A DNA stretch of 64,000 nt from positions 326,696,929-326,760,928 of the forward strand of contig CM022301.1 of assembly GCA_011799875.1 (NCBI GenBank), written 5' to 3'. The notes under the pieces are model-generated. The model had not been told where the DNA came from, made no database searches, and saw only the letters and a list, made by a program, of their open reading frames with translations. This DNA comes from Thinopyrum elongatum. Taxonomy: Eukaryota; Streptophyta; Magnoliopsida; Poales; Poaceae. This document shows, piece by piece, positions 58,877 to 64,000 of this stretch. Position 1 is the first letter of the stretch. Each line of letters opens with the position of its first letter. The translations under genes and the position numbers were made by a program.

Positions 58877-59121
58877 CTTCCTCCGTTTTTATTTACTTCG
58901 CATATTAGCTTTGTCTCGAGTCAAACTTTATAAACTTTAACCAAGTTTATACAGAAAATTATTAACATCGACGATACCAAATCAATACCATTACAATCAT
59001 CATTCAATATATTTCCATACCATATGTATTTGTTATTGTGAAAGTTTAGATTGTTTTTGATAAATTTTCTCAAACTTTATAAAGTTTGACTTAGGTGAAG
59101 AGTAAATAAAAACGAAGAGAG
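58877..59121. mobile_element. Stowaway-type MITE (245 bp)
   Basis: The left end CTTCCTCCGTTTTTATTTAC and the reversed right end CTCTCTTCGTTTTTATTTAC are the Tc1/Mariner Stowaway ends of grasses, followed on both sides by AGTCAAACTTTATAAA-type subterminal sequence. TA follows on the right (59122-59123); the left flank is AA, so one TSD copy is mutated. It lies about 370 bp before the start codon of the AIP2-like gene. Confidence 0.85.
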
Positions 59122-59487
59122 TAATACGTGTACCTACCTCTACCGTTGAATGTCGATCCGACGACTCAGGGCCTGGAGTAACCTGCAAGGCTGGGCCCAA
59201 CCCCTCTGCCCCGTCGCCGTCCATTCGCACGCCACTCACGACGTCGCCACCGCCCCGCCTCCCTGGCTAAGCCACCGTCCCGTCCCCGCGGTATTTCTTT
59301 CCTCTCCTCCAAGACACCACCAGAGTCTAGACGCGCGCCCCTCCACCAGACTCCGTCGGCATTTATACCTCCGGCGACACACGCATCGTACAAGCACAGA
59401 ACCGAGGCCAGCCCATCGACCGCCCGATCCCAGATCAGGAGGCAACCTTGAAAGCTGAAACCCCAGTCGAACCGGAAACCTAGCCCC
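59122..59487 (+). promoter_or_regulatory. Proximal promoter / 5' leader of the RING-H2 gene
   Basis: C-rich sequence runs between the Stowaway MITE and the ATG. I see no TATA box, so this may be a TATA-less promoter or mostly leader. Confidence 0.45.
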
Positions 59488-62400
59488 ATGTCTGCCACGG
59501 CGGGGGACGAGGCGGCGGTGGCGGAGCGCCTGGAGGCGCTGCGGAGGAAGCTGGGCAAGAAGCAGCACTTCGAGGAGGCCGTCGCCGACCTCGCCGCCAC
59601 GCTCCGCGACCGATACGCCGGCGCCTCGCCCGCCCTCCGCGAGTCGGTAAGGCCGACCTCACCTCACCTTCCCCATCCCTACGAGCAGACCTGTCATGGG
59701 CCTGGGAAATATGTGCGGGAGATTGTTAGATTTGTGGTAGAAGGGGGAGGTTGCTGCTCGGTATGGATCCAGGGGAGGATTTGGGGATGGAAAATTCGAT
59801 TGGTGCGGAACCGGATCCTGCATAGTATTGAAATTACATTTGTTATTAGAATCAAGATACAACTGTCAAATTAGCAATAAGACTTCCGCCTATTTTGGTT
59901 AATCAACTAGCAATGAACGCTCTGCTTCGGGTGATAGATGATGGCTATTCCAGTTTCAGAGTTCTTGAGTATTTTCAATTACCCAAGCAGCAGAAAGTGT
60001 TAGTAGTGTTTCTATTGCAGCTGGTGCTATCTAGGTAAAACTACGATTCTTAACCTTATTTGTTCTGCTGAAGCTAACCTCAGCATCGATTCGCTACAGA
60101 AATCCTTGTCTAGCATCCGAGGTGGACCTTGGAAATAACTTTATATACTAAGGTGCCAAGCCTAAATCATGTTAACCAGCGTCTGGATTAATCATTTTTA
60201 ACTAATGTTTGTTCAAAACAAACGAACTAACCAACATGACATATCTTATAATTGTTGAAAACTAGCGCAATATATGGATAAACTATTTAAGGCAATTGTT
60301 TCCCATGTTCTATATGAACAAAAAACTTGTGATCGCGGGTCTAACGAGTTAAATCGCCAAATCACAAGAACTAAAATACCATCGAAATGAACAGGGTTAT
60401 ATGTACATGATGTGATGAAGAGAGTAATATAGCTGTGCCCTTTGACTTCCATGGCTGGATGCACTTTGTATTGTCAGCATAAACAAATATATGGCCATGA
60501 ACAGTCACGATTGTGCACACCACATGTCACAAAGGCATCAGACTTGAAGTATAAGACTGGGAGTTCAAAACAGATGTTAGCGGGGATATTTGCCATAGAG
60601 AGCATTCGGCTATGGAGAGTATTTCCATTATCTCCTGAACTGATCTTCTTGGTACTCGGTACAAATACACCTAGCACTCTTTTAGTTGGAAATGTTCTCA
60701 TGGACTATTTTTTTTGCCTACTATACAGCCCATGACTCTGCGAGCCATGTTATTATTTTACGGGTTGCTATGCGCTACAATCCAGTTTTCTTTTTCATGC
60801 CTGTCATCCTATTTTTCTTCCTTGTTTTGTTGTCATTCATATATGTGAACTACTTTTTGCAGATGTACTCTACAGTTTGCCGTGTTGCAACCGTCCTTCA
60901 GACTAGATATACAGCACCTGGATTCTGGCGTGCTGGTCTGAACCTCTTCGTAGCAACAGAGAAGCTGTTAACTAATCCTGCTGAAAAGGAACGCCTCAAA
61001 ACCTGCATTTTGAGGGCCCGGGAGCATCTTGATGAAAAAGAAAATGAGGAGTCAATGCCAACCAACAGAGAACCAGGTATGTAATCAAGATTTTAACTTG
61101 TGTATTTAGTAACACATCAATACTTAGCATGAATACATCTTATGAAATTCCACAAGGCGACATTCTCACGGCACATCCCTTGCTGGTAATTCCTGTATTG
61201 ATTGGTCTGGTTGTGTTCTGGCAGCGATGTCAATAAGAATTCAGCTTGTAATGTCCATAGTTTAATAGATGGTATTACGTGCTATATCATGGCAACCATG
61301 TATAAACACAGGAGACTTTTGGCCGTATAAGCCTTTTTGTGTGCTTACTTTGGTTACTCAAGTGTCTGTCCTCAGAAGTCTTTACCCTTTGAAATATCTA
61401 CTTGCTAATAAGATGTTACCTCCTTTCCCAGACACTAGATTCCTTTTTGAAGGCCACCTTACCGTGGGACAAGAACCTCCTCCTCCAGCATGGCTTGTCG
61501 CCCAGAATTTAACACGAGAATTGAACATCTTAGCGGAACCTTCTGGAGATCAAAACGGGAACAACACTAGAACGGAGTTGAGGCCTGAGGAGATGACACC
61601 TGCTACAATGAACTTCTTAAACACCTTATCAGGGGACGCGGAGCTTGAGAGTGCCTTGGAAGCATCACTGCAGGTAGGTTCATGAGGATCAATTTTTTTG
61701 GTGCCCATTTTCACATCTTAACCTTTCTATATTTAGTTTGTTGATGCACACAATGTTTTTGGTATCTTCACTAACCATAGAAGGTATACAAATATAGATT
61801 TTGGCGTTCTAAGTGCTATAGTAAGAACAAATTCGATAAATTTGTTAGTATCTTATCCAATGTGTATTTTACAATAGTATGTGGGTTACCTTGAGTCTAG
61901 CCTGCACCACACGTGAGTGGAGCTGAATTGCTAAAATCAGAGCTCAGCAATGCTTTGATGGATTTGGAATTGGGCTATCTTTGATGACCTGCATTCTCAA
62001 ATTTACAGAGCCTTGTTGTTTGCTAAAATGGGATGTGCCAGTACAATTAATTTGCAACTTCCTAGTGCTGCTATCACAAATCTGTCATGATGGAGAGTAT
62101 TGTGCGGTTCTCAAGTATTTGATATTTGAATATTTGTATGAATCTTGAGTATGGATCTACTATTGCCAGGGTATCACAGCGCAGCCCAAGGTACCACCGG
62201 CTTCAAAGGAGGTCGTTGCTAATCTCCCTGTTGTAACTGTTACTGAAGAAGTCATTGCTAGACTGGGCAGTGAGACCGAGTGTGCTGTTTGCCGGGAAAA
62301 CTTGGTTGTGGATGACAAGATGCAGGAGCTGCCGTGCAAGCACCTTTTCCATCCTCCTTGCCTCAAGCCGTGGCTGGTAATTTTGCTCGTACACCCTCAT

Positions 62401-62625
62401 AACCATTGCTCTTGAAGGGACATTGATCATTGTACAATTCAGCGCAGCTAACCAATTTTGATGGTCATCCCGCAGGATGAGAACAACTCCTGCCCGATCT
62501 GCCGGCACGAGCTGAGGACGGACGACCATGCGTACGAGAGCCGGAAGGAGCGGGAGCGAGAGGAGGAGGAAGACAGGAAGGGAGCGGCCAATGCTGTCAG
62601 GGGTGGGGAATTCATGTACATCTGA
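59488..62625 (+). CDS. RING-H2 E3 ubiquitin ligase, AIP2-like (five exons, 323 aa)
   Basis: Exons 59488-59646, 60863-61076, 61432-61673, 62170-62376 and 62476-62625 (TGA) total 972 nt, 324 codons; all introns are GT-AG and phases match. The start is the first ATG of the clean frame (MSATAGDEAAVAERLEALRR), in context GCCCCATG. Residues 1-205 are the helical N-terminal region (ending in TRFLFEGHLTV, then LEASLQ), typical of the ABI3-interacting protein 2 family; Arabidopsis AIP2 is of similar length (about 310 aa). The C3H2C3 RING has Cys243, Cys246, Cys261, His263, His266, Cys269, Cys280 and Cys283, all present, split by intron 4. AIP2 marks the seed regulator ABI3 for degradation and so dampens abscisic-acid signalling; orthology here is inferred. 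The acidic/basic tail ends GGEFMYI. It appears intact, the only convincing host gene in the window. Confidence 0.93.
59647..60862 (+). other. Intron 1 of the AIP2-like gene
   Basis: 1216 bp, GTAAGG to TTTTTGCAG. I see no inserted element or coding sequence; ORFs in it are chance. The other introns are 61077-61431, 61674-62169 and 62377-62475. Confidence 0.85.
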
Positions 62626-63363
62626 TATCTGAAGGGGAATTACTGTTTCTGCTAGCGAATGTAATGTGACCGATCTTCTTATCTGCTCGGTCGTGATGCC
62701 TGAAATTAAGCATGTCTTGTGTTGTTCCCAGATTCACCGCGTCCCTAGTTTGTCACCAGCTTATCAAGCACAATAGCAAGTCATTAGAATTTAGAAAGCT
62801 TGCCATAGTTCACATCACATATGAAATGGATACTCTTGGGGAGCGGCAATGCATAACTGTGGCAAACTGCGTCATGTAATTCACCTTTCCTTTTTGCGGG
62901 GAATGTGATTTACTTGAATTTGCTTAAATATTATGCGGACAAGAATCATAGTGCTCCATTGGTATTTTAGACGGATGACTGGACAAACATCCATTGGTAT
63001 TACACGTGCCAGATCATGGAGCCTTTGGCCCAGTTATCATCTCATGCTGTACGTTATGTTTCTACACACCTGTCTGCACATGTGCTAAATTTCTTGTGGT
63101 TCAATGGATTCGCGAGAGGCGGATTTTGCGCAGCCACATGCATATGCACCAAGCGTGGGATGCACAAAGCGCAGAATTTTGGAACTGAGCATCCCCCAAG
63201 GCTGGACCACCATGACGTTTGTTCCCTGCTGTCATTTTTCTTTTTGGCGAGAGTTGTTTATCCTAGAGCTAGTGATGCGTTCGTCTCCCCATCTTTTATC
63301 TTTGAGATGAACACCACACGTCGCCTAATAACGATCTTGATTGAGACACAAGCATCAAATCTA
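62626..63363 (+). other. 3' UTR and intergenic DNA after the AIP2-like gene
   Basis: The 3' UTR probably extends to about 62800; the poly(A) signal is not clear. Beyond it I see no gene or repeat with recognisable ends. Confidence 0.5.
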
Positions 63364-64000
63364 AGGGCATCTTCAATGCCAACCCTCAAAACACCCGCAT
63401 CTGTTCGGACTAATTCTGTTATCCAACGCGGCACCCGCATCTGTCCGGACTAATTCTGTTATCCAACGCGGCACCTTATCGATCCGCAGGGCTTTGCGGG
63501 AATCCGGACCGCCGGCACGTAGGACTCCGACACCCCCGGCCCACACAAATCCTTCCTCCTGGTCCCAATCTCTTTCATTCCGCACCTACTCTCCCTTGCT
63601 TTGCAGCCGTACCCTTCATGTCCAACGCCGACGTTGTACATCTCCGCTCGCCGCCCAGGCATTGCCGGGCGTGCGCAACCCCCACCCATACGCCCGCTCT
63701 CCTTATACTACGGCGTCGTCCACCCAGGATCCGTCCGCAGCCAGGTACCCTCCGCCCCCCTGTCGACGCCGTCCATGGCAGACACCACGCCGGACAGGTG
63801 TTCGGTCAAATGCAATTAAGCTTATTTTTAAATTTCACTTCGTTTTTAGAGTAAGAAGGATGACAGGGTACTCGGTTGTAACACCCTGAGAATCATGCTA
63901 CAGTAAACCCATGCTAAATGGTGCCATGTCATCACAATTAATTTTGCTAAGCTTCATTTTAATCCAAACCCAGTTCAATTCAAAATTAAAATAAAGTAAA
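63364..64000 (+). mobile_element. Start of a Harbinger-like element (incomplete)
   Basis: TAA followed by GGGCATCTTCAATGCC (from 63364) is the style of Harbinger-type ends in Triticeae. A GC-rich region and an ATG at 63776 (MADTTPDRCSVK, stopped after 14 codons) follow. No matching right end is visible, so the element is truncated or runs past the window. Bases 63800-64000 look unrelated. Confidence 0.4.
63391..63470 (+). repeat. 40-bp tandem duplication
   Basis: Two adjacent copies of a 40-bp unit (core ACCCGCATCTGTTCGGAC) differ at two positions (A/G at the first base and T/C in TTCGG/TCCGG). Confidence 0.95.

Noticed and set aside
59960..60735. Extra exons or a second gene in intron 1 of the AIP2-like gene
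   Set aside because: The frames are short, without splice support or domain similarity, and the five-exon model already gives a full-length protein.
1..64000. tRNA, rRNA genes or CRISPR-like arrays
   Set aside because: Only tRNA-complementary primer sites were seen; no cloverleaf, rRNA segment or regular spacer-repeat array was recognised.

Overview
The window is repeat-dense nuclear DNA of a grass, most likely a Triticeae genome (wheat, goatgrass, barley or rye). The evidence is nested LTR retrotransposons with 5-bp target-site duplications (TSDs), Triticeae-style Gypsy elements primed by tRNA-Asp, Copia LTRs of 1.7-2.2 kb starting TGAAGGAAATATGCCC or TGTAGGAGATATGCCC, and one ordinary plant gene with GT-AG introns. 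No bacterial, organellar or CRISPR features were seen. Family names are from memory of sequence style; no database was searched.

Layout. 1-9985: two truncated non-autonomous Gypsy elements fused tail to tail (left on +, right on -), LTRs at the outer ends, joined at about 5636. 9986-10353: Gypsy LTR remnant. 10355-12600: decayed LINE ORF2. 12634-13793: non-autonomous Mutator-like element with a 9-bp TSD. 13803-15890: GC-rich low-copy-looking DNA without a recognised gene. 15900-31252: LINE-type ORF1 (DUF4283-like) broken by a complete 13.3-kb Gypsy element (16086-29434, TSD GGTAG) and by a 1.2-kb poly(A)-tailed insert. 31306-31468: hAT-type MITE. 31480-33840: decayed post-pol gene of another Gypsy element. 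33842-46436: four-layer nest, in which a LINE is split by a PIF/Harbinger-type element (TSD TTA), itself split by a Copia element on - (35005-45213, TSD GGGCG), which holds a solo LTR (41331-43101, TSD ATGTC). 46437-48100: AT-rich repeat. 48214-58577: a small gene-like ORF split by a 9.8-kb Copia element (48415-58175, TSD CCCTT). 58877-59121: Stowaway MITE. 59488-62625: the only convincing host gene, a five-exon RING-H2 E3 ubiquitin ligase of the AIP2 type. 63364-64000: start of another Harbinger-like element.

The most interesting system is inside the 16086-29434 Gypsy element. Downstream of gag-pol, on the opposite strand, lies an apparently intact spliced gene: five coding exons, all GT-AG introns, total length divisible by three (962 aa), its own TATA box and an intron in its 5' leader. 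It resembles the 'putative gypsy type transposon' (Transposase_28) proteins of grasses, whose function is unknown. The sense gag-pol is one continuous frame broken only by two TAG codons. A decayed relative of the antisense gene lies at 31480-33840. Second in interest is the 48415-58175 Copia element, whose LTRs differ by about six substitutions while its coding region is in ruins, implying recent movement using proteins supplied in trans. The Harbinger element carries a gene with its own TATA box, and its frame reads straight through the Copia target site.
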